From positions 65,299 to 129,298 of the forward strand of contig CABULH010000011.1 in assembly GCA_902492455.1 (NCBI GenBank): 64,000 nt of DNA, in the 5' to 3' direction. Positions 50,746-60,796 of this stretch are shown one piece after another. Both the position numbers and the translations under genes were made by a program. The first letter of the stretch is position 1. Each line of letters opens with the position of its first letter. The notes beneath the pieces were generated by a model that made no database searches, had not been told where the DNA came from, and saw only the letters and a program-made list of their open reading frames with translations. Origin of the DNA: an uncultured Oscillospiraceae bacterium (GTDB taxonomy: Bacteria; Bacillota; Clostridia; Oscillospirales; Acutalibacteraceae).

Positions 50746-52971
50746 ATGAAACGGATAGCTGCGTTTACGATATGTATGTTAATTGTTCTGTCTGTTCAAC
50801 TGTCGATTGACGCCCAAGTTGATCATAAGGAGAGGGTGGTTTCCTCCGAATCAACAGTGGACGGCAGCGACATCCTGGCCCCTGGTATGACTAAGGTAGA
50901 TGCCAACACCCGATTTACCCTCTATATCAATCGGTCCGACGGCCTAATCGGCCTGGAAGACAAAGTAAACGGTAATTTTTTATATAGTTATCCATATGAT
51001 TTGGAATCTTACTCCGGGGTGGATTACAGCGAATGGGGTACGGTGAAAAGCCAGTTATTACTGGAAACTGTCGATGAAAAGGGTGGAACGCAACCTCTCT
51101 ACAGCCATGTAGACAGCACAGAAAAAGAAGGGCTACGGGTCCGAAAGGAAGGCAACTCCGCAGTATGTTACTATACGTTTCCGGATGAAGGAATCACTGT
51201 GGTGTTGGAATGCTATCTAGAAGAGGACGGGCTTGTTGTAAAAGTTGACCCTAAGCGCGTTACAGAGCAAGGATCGAGAAAGATAAGTTCTATCGCTGTG
51301 TTGCCTTATTTTGATGCAATTCGTCCCGAAGAAGAAGGATATGTTTTTATTCCAGACGGCAGCGGGGCTCTTATCAGCAACCAACCTACAATGTACGCGC
51401 AATACCAACAAGATGTATTTGGACAGGAAGCAGTATTGGAAGTTGTTCGCCGCTCTGTGTTTCAGGAAAAAATATTACTTCCTGTGTTCGGCGTCAGCAG
51501 AGGGGGCAATGGATTTACTGGCATCATCCATAGCGGATACGCCAAATGTGCTATTGCCGCCAACAATGGGAACAATTTGCGAACCTTAACCACGGTGTAC
51601 CCAATTTTTAAAATGCGGACACTAACCTATGTATCTTTACCGACTAAAAACGGTTCCGCAAAAACTGTATCGGTCCTGGAGCAGAATCCTAACCTGTCGA
51701 CGCCATTTATCGGTAAATATATCCCGCTGGACAATGGAAATAATGATTACACAGCCATGGCGCATGTATATCGCCGGTATCTCATGGAAGAACAGGGGGT
51801 GCGTCCGTTAGAGTTCGATGACTATTACGATGGTTACATTGATATTTATGGATATGTAAAAAAAGAAAAAACTATTTTGGGATTACCCGTCACCGTAGAT
51901 CAAAAGCTGTCCGACGTGGCGCAGGTGACGGAAATGGCGTCGAATTATCAGGGCTTAGATGCAAAACTGGGGATACGGTACAATGCCTGGATCAAAAATG
52001 GATATATGAATAAATTACCTAACGCGGCTACTCCCTCTAAAGCTGTTGGGAGCAAAAAGGATATTCGTAAGTTGGGCCAGCAGCTGTCGAATAATGGGAT
52101 GCGGTTGTTTCTTTCAAGTGATCCTGTATCGGTATATAAACTTGGAAACGGCTTTTCCGCGTTCCGACATGCAGCAAGAACCGTCAACAATATTGCGTAT
52201 GTTGAATATACCTATCCCGTCAACTTATACTATCGGAATACCGAACTCCCATCCTACCGCTTATTATCACTGGATTTCCTTTTTAATTTTACATCGAAAT
52301 ACCTGAAGTCGTTTAACAAGCTGGGAACAGGAGGAATTGCTCTTGATACCATCGGCAACACCGTTTATTCAAACTACGGAGAAAACAGCTTATCAATTTT
52401 CGAAGGAGAAGAGGAAATACGCCGTACATTAAAAACGGCAGCTGAAAATAACGAGCTGATGGTGGAAGCCGCAGCAAGCTATGCGCTTGGTATTGCCCGG
52501 CATTCTATAGCGGCTCCAAGTGAGAGTAGTAACTACAAAATCAGCTCTAAGAGCGTTCCATTCTATCAAATTGCTCTACGCGGTTTGATTAATATGTCGG
52601 TCAGCGCGCTGAATTTTGACAGTCGATCCGACACTCTGCTACTGCGTTGCTATGAAACCGGTATGCTGCCAATGTATACCTTTATCAAGGAAGAGCCAGA
52701 TGTACTACTCAATACGGCGTTATCTGATTTGTATGCGGCAAACTACGACAATTGGAAAGACGTCAGTCAGGATGTTATAAAAGAATTTACAGCGTTTAAT
52801 GCTAGGATTAAGGGGAAAACGATTGCGGCTCACGACAGCCCAGCCAAGAATCTAACGCGTACAGTATATGAGAACGGTCCTACAGTACTGGTAAATTATG
52901 GCGAGGCAGCCGTGATGTTTGAAGGAATTTCCATTGATGCGATGAGCTATTTCGTTTGGGAGGATACATGA
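50746..52971 (+). CDS. DUF5696 domain protein, secreted
   Basis: 741 residues with signal peptide (MKRIAAFTICMLIVLSVQLSIDAQ). Recognised segments: TLYINRSDGLIGLEDKVNG, LPYFDAIRPEEEGYVFIPDGSGALI, FGVSRGGNGFTGIIHSGYAKCAI and a C-terminal stretch reminiscent of glycosidase-like barrels (LDTIGNTVYSNYGENSLSIFEGEEEIRRTLKTA). DUF5696 proteins sit in ABC sugar-transport operons; I would guess a glycoside hydrolase-like or glycan-binding role, but this is not known. The stop overlaps the next permease start (ATGATG). Confidence 0.82.
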   Translation: MKRIAAFTICMLIVLSVQLSIDAQVDHKERVVSSESTVDGSDILAPGMTKVDANTRFTLYINRSDGLIGLEDKVNGNFLYSYPYDLESYSGVDYSEWGTVKSQLLLETVDEKGGTQPLYSHVDSTEKEGLRVRKEGNSAVCYYTFPDEGITVVLECYLEEDGLVVKVDPKRVTEQGSRKISSIAVLPYFDAIRPEEEGYVFIPDGSGALISNQPTMYAQYQQDVFGQEAVLEVVRRSVFQEKILLPVFGVSRGGNGFTGIIHSGYAKCAIAANNGNNLRTLTTVYPIFKMRTLTYVSLPTKNGSAKTVSVLEQNPNLSTPFIGKYIPLDNGNNDYTAMAHVYRRYLMEEQGVRPLEFDDYYDGYIDIYGYVKKEKTILGLPVTVDQKLSDVAQVTEMASNYQGLDAKLGIRYNAWIKNGYMNKLPNAATPSKAVGSKKDIRKLGQQLSNNGMRLFLSSDPVSVYKLGNGFSAFRHAARTVNNIAYVEYTYPVNLYYRNTELPSYRLLSLDFLFNFTSKYLKSFNKLGTGGIALDTIGNTVYSNYGENSLSIFEGEEEIRRTLKTAAENNELMVEAAASYALGIARHSIAAPSESSNYKISSKSVPFYQIALRGLINMSVSALNFDSRSDTLLLRCYETGMLPMYTFIKEEPDVLLNTALSDLYAANYDNWKDVSQDVIKEFTAFNARIKGKTIAAHDSPAKNLTRTVYENGPTVLVNYGEAAVMFEGISIDAMSYFVWEDT

Positions 52972-53858
52972 TGGAAAAGAGTCGCGGACGGTTAACATAT
53001 GAACAGCGGCGGCAGGCAAAGGGCTGGATTTTCATTGCTCCTTTTATTCTGGGTTTTCTTCTCTTTTTTTTAATGCCGGTAATTCAATCCATACAGTATT
53101 CGTTCCACGATATCAAGATCGGTGAACCGATGCAGTTTGTCGGTCTGGATAATTACATATTTATGCTCAATGAAAACCCTACTTTTAAAACGGATCTTTT
53201 GAATACCTTTCTTGGCCTATTTCCGCAGGTGTGCATCATCATATTTTTTTCTTTGTTTGTGTCGGTTATATTGAACCAAAAGTTCCGGGGCAGAGGATTT
53301 GCACGAGCCATCTTTTTTCTTCCGGTTATCATCACCTCGGGTGTTGTAATGGAGTTGATGCAGTCACAAATATTTGCAGAGGCTGGCAATCCGACCAATG
53401 TATATCTATTCAAAAGCACGGCCTTGCGGGATACGCTGATCCGCTCTGGGCTCAGTGCGTCGTTTGTCGGACAGATAACTCAATTTGTCAATCAGGTATT
53501 TACATACACATGGAAATCCGGGGTTCAGATCCTTTTGTTTCTGGCCGGCTTAAGCGCTATACCGCGATCATACTACGAAGCAGCTTCGGTAGAAGGCGCT
53601 TCGGAATGGGACAGCTTTTGGAAAATTACCATCCCGCTCGTATCGCCCATTATGTTCACAAACATTATTTATACAATTATCGACACCTTTACAGACACCT
53701 CGAATCCCGTTCTCCAATCCATATTCAGCACCATTAAGGACAGTCAGCGATACGGCCTGGGCGCGGCACAATCCTGGATGTTTTTTCTGATCATAATTGT
53801 CGTGATTCTGATAGCGTATGTTTTAATTGGCCGAAAAACATTTTATATGAATGAGTAA
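52971..53858 (+). CDS. Sugar ABC transporter permease, second system, MalF type
   Basis: 295 residues from ATG at 52971 (GGGAGGA six bases upstream; ATG 52968 is the alternative). Six helices; EAA loop EAASVEGASEWDSFWKITIPLVSPIMFTN. QRRQAKGWIFIAPFILGFLLFFLMPVIQSI is a typical N-terminus. Forms the second importer with the two genes that follow. Confidence 0.94.
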   Translation: MEKSRGRLTYEQRRQAKGWIFIAPFILGFLLFFLMPVIQSIQYSFHDIKIGEPMQFVGLDNYIFMLNENPTFKTDLLNTFLGLFPQVCIIIFFSLFVSVILNQKFRGRGFARAIFFLPVIITSGVVMELMQSQIFAEAGNPTNVYLFKSTALRDTLIRSGLSASFVGQITQFVNQVFTYTWKSGVQILLFLAGLSAIPRSYYEAASVEGASEWDSFWKITIPLVSPIMFTNIIYTIIDTFTDTSNPVLQSIFSTIKDSQRYGLGAAQSWMFFLIIIVVILIAYVLIGRKTFYMNE

Positions 53859-53873
53859 AGGGGGGATGAGTCG

Positions 53874-54815
53874 TTGAAAATGCATTTTGGTCAATCGCTC
53901 AGGTCTTTTCCCCGAACGAGGATCACGGGAGAGGGAATCTGCCGAAAAGGACGTTCGGCTATTTTTAAATTATCGCGTTTTTTATTGTTGGTTAGTATTG
54001 GATTCATAGTCGTATATCCCCTGCTGTTTATGCTATCCAATGCATTCAAGCCGCCTGCGCAAAGCTATGATCCAGCGGTGATCTGGCTGCCGAAATCTCT
54101 AACGCTGGATAATTTCAGAGAAGCTTTTCGGATCATGAAATTCCAGTCAACACTACTTAATACCCTCTACATCAATATCGTAACCGGCGTATTTCAGCTA
54201 TTGTCCTGTATGATTGTTGGATATGGCTTCGCACGATTCCGCTTTAAGGGGAGAAATCTGGTCTTCATGCTGGTTATCCTGACGATAATCGTGCCGCCAC
54301 AGACCATGACTTTATCCCTTTACCATAACTATTCCAATCTGAAGCTGATCGACTCGGTATTGGTATTTTATATGCCGGCTCTGCTGGGACAGGGCTTGAA
54401 AAGCGGCTTATACATCTTTGTTTTTCGGCAGTTTTTCAGAGGCCTTCCAGTGGAGCTGGACGATGCGGCCACTATGGACGGTTGCGGGACGTTTCGAATA
54501 TTCTATCAAATCATGCTTCCTAATGCAGTGCCAGCGATTCTTACCGTGTTTTTATTCAGCCTGGTATGGCAGTGGAATGATTACTATAATCCAGCCATGT
54601 TTATGAGCAAAGAAACGGTTGCAGTAGCCTTGCGAAAATTTCAGGAGACTATGTCCTATATTCCTGAATTCGGGCAAGATGTATACGACCCGTTCTTTAT
54701 GGAAGCGCGCATACAAGCAGCCTGTCTTTTGTCCATTTCCCCCCTTCTCATAGTATATCTTTTTACACAGCGCTTCTTTGTCGAAGGCATTGAACGAACC
54801 GGACTCGTCGGCTGA
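53874..54815 (+). CDS. Sugar ABC transporter permease, second system, MalG type
   Basis: 313 residues; TTG start at 53874 after GGGGGGATGAG (ATG two codons later is possible). Contains FIVVYPLLFMLSNAFKP and the EAA-like loop DDAATMDGCGTFRIFYQIMLPNAVPAILTV. Partner of the preceding permease. Confidence 0.93.
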   Translation: MKMHFGQSLRSFPRTRITGEGICRKGRSAIFKLSRFLLLVSIGFIVVYPLLFMLSNAFKPPAQSYDPAVIWLPKSLTLDNFREAFRIMKFQSTLLNTLYINIVTGVFQLLSCMIVGYGFARFRFKGRNLVFMLVILTIIVPPQTMTLSLYHNYSNLKLIDSVLVFYMPALLGQGLKSGLYIFVFRQFFRGLPVELDDAATMDGCGTFRIFYQIMLPNAVPAILTVFLFSLVWQWNDYYNPAMFMSKETVAVALRKFQETMSYIPEFGQDVYDPFFMEARIQAACLLSISPLLIVYLFTQRFFVEGIERTGLVG

Positions 54816-54846
54816 AAATATCAAACTAATTTATGGAGGTATTCTC

Positions 54847-56376
54847 ATGAAAAAGTATTTATATCTACTGATGGCTGCCGTTCTGCTAATATCCTGCACA
54901 GCCTGTAATACCGGACCCGTAACATCCGGTGACACAAGCAGCAAACCGTATGAACAGACAGACAGCTCCACATCCGTTACGATTGACGATAATGACGGGT
55001 TTGAAAGCGAAGCAGAATCTTTTATTGACAATAGCAGTACATTAACACCTGCAAGCTCCTCCATTGATCATCCTTCAACGACAACTCCCACATCCTCCAG
55101 CACCGAATCTTCAATAGACTATCACGAGGACGCCTTCAGTAAATTGAACAATCCGGATCTTCATATCCTTTGCCACTTTTCTCAGGAACAATATCGAGAC
55201 CAAATTAAAGAAGGATCCCTTCCCAATATGCTTTGGCATATCCGAAGCGATTTCCAAAGAAAATATGGTGGCAAGGTGACCATAGAATATGTACCCTTCA
55301 ATGAAATGATCACAAAAACCGTTGCCATGCAAAAAGCAGGTAAAGCCCCCGATATTATACAAAATGGCGATCAGTTTTTTCCATCAACGGCGGTACAGAA
55401 GGTGGTACAGCCGCTTGAGCAGCTGGTTGACAGCAACGGAAATAAAGTATCCTTCGATAAAAGCCTGTGGAGTGCTGAAACGCTGTCGGCTTTCAAGTAC
55501 AACGGAAAAACCTACGCTATCAGCGATCCGACTTACAAGCCCACGCTGACATTTATCTATTTCAATGAAACCATGTTCAAAAAAGAGGGATTGACTTCAC
55601 CAAAAGAACTATATAAACAAGGAAAATGGAATTGGACGGAATTTGAAAAAGCCTGTAAAAAACTTGCGAAGAGCAGAAATGGAACGCTGATACAGAAATC
55701 CTTTTCTACATACACGATACCGTCGCTATTTATGATTTCTAATAACGCAAGCATATTGACTTTTGATTCTGCAGGCAAGGCAAAGGCCAATTTGACAGAC
55801 GATAAGGTGATGTCGACACTTCAGTTCCTGTATGACGCACTGCAGCCTGTGGAAAAAGGCGGATTTATGGATTACAAGGGACCGGAGACCTTCCAGGCGG
55901 ATTTCGCAAACGGAATTCTAGGCATGCAGGCAGGCGTAGCCCCCACGGCCAATGTTACCTTTGACTGGGATCTGGTCCCCATGCCCGTGGGTCCCGACAA
56001 CAAGGAAAACCGGCTGGCCTCTGCAGTATACGGCTTTTCCATTCCGACTGGCGCTAAAAATCCGGAAGGTGCTATGGCTTATATTTATTTCATGAGCAAT
56101 CCGAAATATATGGAAGAGAATAAAGCTGCCTATATCAAGAGTTTATCCGGGCAGACCGCCGGCAAGATAGATACGGCGAAAGGGCAATGGAACTATGAGA
56201 ACTATATCATGAACAGTAATTTAAAATACGCCTCCGCTATGGATCGCAATTTTTCCCAGGCATTTACGCTTTACTGGAATATTTGTATGGATATGGCGAA
56301 TGGAGATAAACCAGCAACGATTGCAGCCAAATATCAGCAGTCGCTTCAAGCCGCATTGGATACCACTTACGGCTGA
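54847..56376 (+). CDS. Extracellular sugar-binding lipoprotein of the second ABC system
   Basis: 509 residues from ATG at 54847 (GGAGGT upstream). Signal peptide with lipobox LLISC, a Ser/Thr-rich linker to about residue 95, then a family-1 binding domain: IEYVPFNEMITKTVAMQKAGKAPDIIQNGDQ, LTFIYFNETMFKKEGLTSPKELYKQGKWNWTEFEKACKKLAK and ASAVYGFSIPTGAKNPEGAMAYIYFM. Normal size, unlike the 969-residue binding protein of the first system. The receptor is probably for rhamnose-containing oligosaccharides. Confidence 0.93.
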   Translation: MKKYLYLLMAAVLLISCTACNTGPVTSGDTSSKPYEQTDSSTSVTIDDNDGFESEAESFIDNSSTLTPASSSIDHPSTTTPTSSSTESSIDYHEDAFSKLNNPDLHILCHFSQEQYRDQIKEGSLPNMLWHIRSDFQRKYGGKVTIEYVPFNEMITKTVAMQKAGKAPDIIQNGDQFFPSTAVQKVVQPLEQLVDSNGNKVSFDKSLWSAETLSAFKYNGKTYAISDPTYKPTLTFIYFNETMFKKEGLTSPKELYKQGKWNWTEFEKACKKLAKSRNGTLIQKSFSTYTIPSLFMISNNASILTFDSAGKAKANLTDDKVMSTLQFLYDALQPVEKGGFMDYKGPETFQADFANGILGMQAGVAPTANVTFDWDLVPMPVGPDNKENRLASAVYGFSIPTGAKNPEGAMAYIYFMSNPKYMEENKAAYIKSLSGQTAGKIDTAKGQWNYENYIMNSNLKYASAMDRNFSQAFTLYWNICMDMANGDKPATIAAKYQQSLQAALDTTYG

Positions 56377-56613
56377 CACCCATGCCACTACTTACAAAAA
56401 ATGCCTTTCAGATAGCAAGAAATAATATTGTTTTTCGGGGTACAAATCAGAAAACCGGCTAAACTTATCGATCATACTGGAAACTCTCTGACACCTATCG
56501 AATTCTGGTTGCTTTCCCGATAAACACCAAAAGCTTTAGTCTTTTTTGCCTTTTGAATACTGAGGGTACCTATTTCTGTTATTAAAAATTTATGAGAAGG
56601 GATCGAAATTGAA

Positions 56614-59316
56614 ATGGTCCAAATAGTAAAACCGATGTGTGAATATGCAGTCAATCCTCTCGGAATAGACGTGTTAAGTCCCCGATTTATCTGGGCTCTC
56701 ACAGGTCACACGGAAAACATACAGCAAGATTCCTTTCGTCTAATCGTATCAACCACACCTGAAAAAGCTCGAAACGCCGAAGGGGACATGTTTGACAGCG
56801 GAGAAATATCCTCGTCAGTCTGTCATTGCGATTACAGGGGGAAACAACTGGAAAGCTGTACGCGTTATTGGTGGAGGGTTGCTGTAAAAAGTGCTGGAAT
56901 ATGGACGGAGTATTGCTCAGCGCAGTGGTTTGAAATGGCTCTTTTGCAAGAGGAATTATGGGAAGGCCGCTGGCTCGGCATGGGCAACGAAGTGCTTAAT
57001 GTCGGATTGTTCAGACGAAAAGTGCGATTTGAGCGGCCGGTAATGAAAGCGCGAGTCTACCTTGCAGCTGAAGGCTATGTGGATTTGTATGTCAATGGAG
57101 AAAAACAAGGAGATGCGGTACTCGAACCAGCTAATACGGATTTTCACAAGAGGCTTTTATATGTGACCTATGACGTGACCTCCGCGCTAATGGAGGGCGA
57201 CAATGTTTTCGGTGTTAGGCTGTCCAATGGATGGTCGGTCCATGGCAAGTTCAGGTTCCAAGCATATGTATGGCTAGATGATGGGCGTTGTGTTAACCTC
57301 AGTTCACAGCCAGGGGAATGGGTGATGCTGCCGTCGCCGATTACCATGGCCACTATTTACTCGGGTGAAATATACAACGGTTTGTACAATCGGCCGTCCT
57401 GGTGCTTGCCTACCAAAGAGTTTGAAGAAACATACCATTTAGAAGGCTGGCGTATGCATAGCGCTTATATGCCCGTCAATCGCGATGAGGATCCCGCACA
57501 TTTCGATCAATATAAAAACGCCTATTATCGTGCGGCCGAACTAACCGCTCCTACCGCTTGTCTGCGAGCACAAAATCTTGAGCCGATCAAAATTATAGAC
57601 ACGATTCGTCCAGTGGAGATACGCTGTCTGGAGAATGGCGAACAGGTCGTGGACTTTGGTCAGAATTTTGCCGGCTGGATAAAAATTCATCTAAAGGGCA
57701 AGGCCGGGGATACTGTTTCTATGCGTTTTACCGAATTACTCAACGAAGATGGAACCCTGAATATGGAGTACCTATATTTTGCAGATCCGACCTATCGGCT
57801 CCCTATGCAAACCGATGTGGTGATCTTGGGGGAAACCGGTGATGAGGAATACTGTCAAAGTTTTACTTATCATGGCTTTCGATATGTCGGCATCGCCGGT
57901 CTTTCCACCACGTTGGGACTCGATGACATTACCGGCTGTGTGCTGTCCTCATCTGTACCATCAGGAGGCAGTTTTACCTGCTCCAATGATCTGATCAATA
58001 GGATACAAGAGAGCATACTGTGGACCGAAAAATCCAATCTCTATGGAATCCCGACTGATTGCCCTCAGCGCGCGGAAAGACAAGGCTGGCTCAACGACAT
58101 GACCGCACGTCTGGAGGAATCGGTATACAACTTTAATTTAAAACGCTTCTATGATAAATTTGTTCGCGATATAGCAGATACACAAGATCCTTTCTCGGGA
58201 GCGATAGCCGATACAGCTCCGGCACGTCGTGGTTATCGTCCGGGAGATCCCGTTACATGCTTCACCCTTATCCCTTCCGTGCTGCACATGTTTTATGGGG
58301 ATGAACGGCCGATTTTCGAAAACTACGAGGCAATGAAGAAATGGACGGCATATTTACGCCGCAATTCGGACAATGGCATTTTAAATACCAGCTTCTGGGG
58401 GGATTGGGCTTCCCCGAGAATGTACTGTGGAAACAATGGATATACCAGCTCCGTATCGACGATTACGCCAGGAGATTTCGTTTCATCCGGCTATCTGTAT
58501 TTCAACACGTGCAAAATGCTGGAATTTGCACACATCATCGGCCATACGGATGATATTGCTTTTTTTGAGGCGGAGAAAGCGTATTTGAAAAATCGTCTAA
58601 ATGAAGTGTATTACAATCCGCAAACACAAACTTATGCTACCGGCAGCCAAGGATGCCATGCATTCGCCTTGTATCTTAAAATTGTCCCGGAAAATGCCGT
58701 AGAAGCCGTTGCCCGGCATATGGCAGATGATGTCACAGCTCACGAGGATCATCTAACTACCGGTAACCTGTTTACGAAATATCTGATGGAAATGCTGACC
58801 GAGCATGGCTATGTAGATACCGCTTATCGCTTGGCTGTTCAAAAAACCTATCCCAGCTGGGGCTACATGCTGGAAAACGGTGCCACTACCATATGGGAAC
58901 GATGGGAAAATGCTACCGGCTATGATATGAACTCCCATAACCACCCCATGTATGGCAGCATCAGCGCCTGGTTTTATAAATATCTCGCAGGAGTGGCACC
59001 GTTAGAACCGGGATATCGGAAAATCAGCATACGTCCCTATCTTCCGACCTTATTAAACAGCGCGAAAGCAACTGTGGAGACATATTATGGAACCATCCTA
59101 TCCCAATGGAAAAAAGCTGATGGAAGGATAACCTATACTATTCAAATTCCCCCCTGTACATCCGCTGTTTTGGCTCTGCCTTCGAAACAAAAAGATATTA
59201 TCCGCGGTCTTTCCAGCAAAATGGAGAAAGCTTATGAGGAAAACGGGCGCACCGTCATAACGGTTGGTTCCGGCCTATACATCGTGGAGGCATATTGGGA
59301 TGAGAGGACAGTATAA
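56614..59316 (+). CDS. GH78 alpha-L-rhamnosidase 2
   Basis: 900 residues, no signal peptide. Same architecture as the rhamnosidase at 34519: N-terminal beta domains (VRFERPVMKARVYLAAEGYVDLYVNGEKQGDAVLEPANTDFHKR), catalytic motif DCPQRAERQGWLNDM, and TTIWERWEN near the end of the barrel. The key acids are kept, although RDE of the first enzyme reads RAE here. The sequences differ enough that the two enzymes probably cut different linkages. Upstream lie about 240 bases without a visible terminator; rhaA follows. Confidence 0.93.
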   Translation: MVQIVKPMCEYAVNPLGIDVLSPRFIWALTGHTENIQQDSFRLIVSTTPEKARNAEGDMFDSGEISSSVCHCDYRGKQLESCTRYWWRVAVKSAGIWTEYCSAQWFEMALLQEELWEGRWLGMGNEVLNVGLFRRKVRFERPVMKARVYLAAEGYVDLYVNGEKQGDAVLEPANTDFHKRLLYVTYDVTSALMEGDNVFGVRLSNGWSVHGKFRFQAYVWLDDGRCVNLSSQPGEWVMLPSPITMATIYSGEIYNGLYNRPSWCLPTKEFEETYHLEGWRMHSAYMPVNRDEDPAHFDQYKNAYYRAAELTAPTACLRAQNLEPIKIIDTIRPVEIRCLENGEQVVDFGQNFAGWIKIHLKGKAGDTVSMRFTELLNEDGTLNMEYLYFADPTYRLPMQTDVVILGETGDEEYCQSFTYHGFRYVGIAGLSTTLGLDDITGCVLSSSVPSGGSFTCSNDLINRIQESILWTEKSNLYGIPTDCPQRAERQGWLNDMTARLEESVYNFNLKRFYDKFVRDIADTQDPFSGAIADTAPARRGYRPGDPVTCFTLIPSVLHMFYGDERPIFENYEAMKKWTAYLRRNSDNGILNTSFWGDWASPRMYCGNNGYTSSVSTITPGDFVSSGYLYFNTCKMLEFAHIIGHTDDIAFFEAEKAYLKNRLNEVYYNPQTQTYATGSQGCHAFALYLKIVPENAVEAVARHMADDVTAHEDHLTTGNLFTKYLMEMLTEHGYVDTAYRLAVQKTYPSWGYMLENGATTIWERWENATGYDMNSHNHPMYGSISAWFYKYLAGVAPLEPGYRKISIRPYLPTLLNSAKATVETYYGTILSQWKKADGRITYTIQIPPCTSAVLALPSKQKDIIRGLSSKMEKAYEENGRTVITVGSGLYIVEAYWDERTV

Positions 59317-59426
59317 AAAAGAACCGATTCATATGATTAGTTAAATTTTCCGTACAGACCTGCGTTTATAAACTGTGTACGGCTGTCGATGATCGATCAC
59401 AAATTTATTACAGGAGGAATGTACTT

Positions 59427-60692
59427 ATGTACAAACCGGATACCGATGTCATCGCATACAATTATGATAAGGCGAAAGCAACGTATAAGGCATTCGGAGT
59501 CGATACCGATAGAATGATGGACGAATTCCGAACTATCCCTATTTCTCTTCATAACTGGCAGGGAGATGATGTGAAAGGATTTGAGCGCTTAGGTGATGTA
59601 ACCAGTCAAAATCTCGTCACCGGGAACTATTTCGGTGCAGCTCGCAACGGTGACGAAATGCGTATGGACATCGAAAAAGCGTTTAGTTATTCTCCTTGTA
59701 AACATCGCGTGAACTTACACAGTATGTATGCTGAGACAGAAAAGCCAAAGGAACGCAACGAAGTTGGACCAGAGGATTTCAGAAAATGGATCGATTGGGC
59801 CAAAAACAGAGGCTATGGTCTGGATTTTAACGCATCTTTTTTCACTCATCCGATGATGGTGGACGGTTTCTCGCTGGCTTCCCGGCGAAAGGACGTACGT
59901 GATTACTGGATTAAAGCGGGCAAAGGTGCGCGAGAAATCGCCGAAGCAATGGGCAGAGAGCTTGGTACCCCCTGTATAAATAATATCTGGGTACCCGATG
60001 GTACGAAGGATCTGCCGGCAAACCGGCTGCTCTATCGTGAATACCTGAAGGATTCGTTAGACCAGATTTTTGAAGTTAATCATAACAGGACTTATATGCG
60101 TGACGTGCTGGAAGGAAAGCTCTTTGGTATTGGGGTAGAAAGCTTTACGGTTGGCTCGCATGAATTTTACCTAGCCTATGCTGCAAAAAACGGTATTGGC
60201 GTTTGTATGGATACCGGTCATTATCATCCGACCGAATCCGTCGTTGACAAACTTTCGTCGGTGGCATTGCTGGTAGATGATGTGCTGCTGCATGTAAGTC
60301 GCGGCATCCGCTGGGACAGTGACCACGTCGTCATACAGAGCGATGACCTCAGCCAATTGATGCAGGAGCTTAAACGTGGCGGATTTTTCAATAAAATTAA
60401 TATAGGATTGGATTATTTCGATGCAAGTATTAATCGTGTGGCCGCGTGGGCTATCGGCTTGCGCGCAGCAGGTAAGGCCATGCTATCTGCATTGTTAGAG
60501 CCTACCGATCTTCTGGAAAAGGCCGAAGCGACTGGGGATTACACATTACGGCTGGCACTGCTTGAGGAATTCAAAAACCTGCCTGTCAACGCAGTATGGG
60601 ACTACCTGTGTCTACAGACCGGTATCCCTGTCGGCGCATCTTGGATTGACGATCTCAAGAAATATGAGACGGATATACAAAGCAAACGTTAG
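59427..60692 (+). CDS. rhaA: L-rhamnose isomerase
   Basis: 421 residues, the family's usual length; AGGAGGAA upstream of the ATG. Highly conserved RhaA segments: PISLHNWQGDDVKGFE, KHRVNLHSMYAE, LDFNASFFTHP, CINNIWVPDG and the metal-site region CMDTGHYHPTE and SRGIRWDSDHVV. Converts L-rhamnose to L-rhamnulose in the cytoplasm, the first catabolic step after rhamnosidase action. Rhamnulokinase and rhamnulose-1-phosphate aldolase are not encoded in the window. Last gene of the island, about 100 bases before direct repeat 2. Confidence 0.97.
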   Translation: MYKPDTDVIAYNYDKAKATYKAFGVDTDRMMDEFRTIPISLHNWQGDDVKGFERLGDVTSQNLVTGNYFGAARNGDEMRMDIEKAFSYSPCKHRVNLHSMYAETEKPKERNEVGPEDFRKWIDWAKNRGYGLDFNASFFTHPMMVDGFSLASRRKDVRDYWIKAGKGAREIAEAMGRELGTPCINNIWVPDGTKDLPANRLLYREYLKDSLDQIFEVNHNRTYMRDVLEGKLFGIGVESFTVGSHEFYLAYAAKNGIGVCMDTGHYHPTESVVDKLSSVALLVDDVLLHVSRGIRWDSDHVVIQSDDLSQLMQELKRGGFFNKINIGLDYFDASINRVAAWAIGLRAAGKAMLSALLEPTDLLEKAEATGDYTLRLALLEEFKNLPVNAVWDYLCLQTGIPVGASWIDDLKKYETDIQSKR

Positions 60693-60796
60693 AGATGAGT
60701 GAGATCCATTTTGTGAACATACTGTTCTAAGTTTTTTGCGTTCGTTCAAATCTCCACAAAAAACGGCAAAAATTGTTCGCTTTACTTTTATACTCA

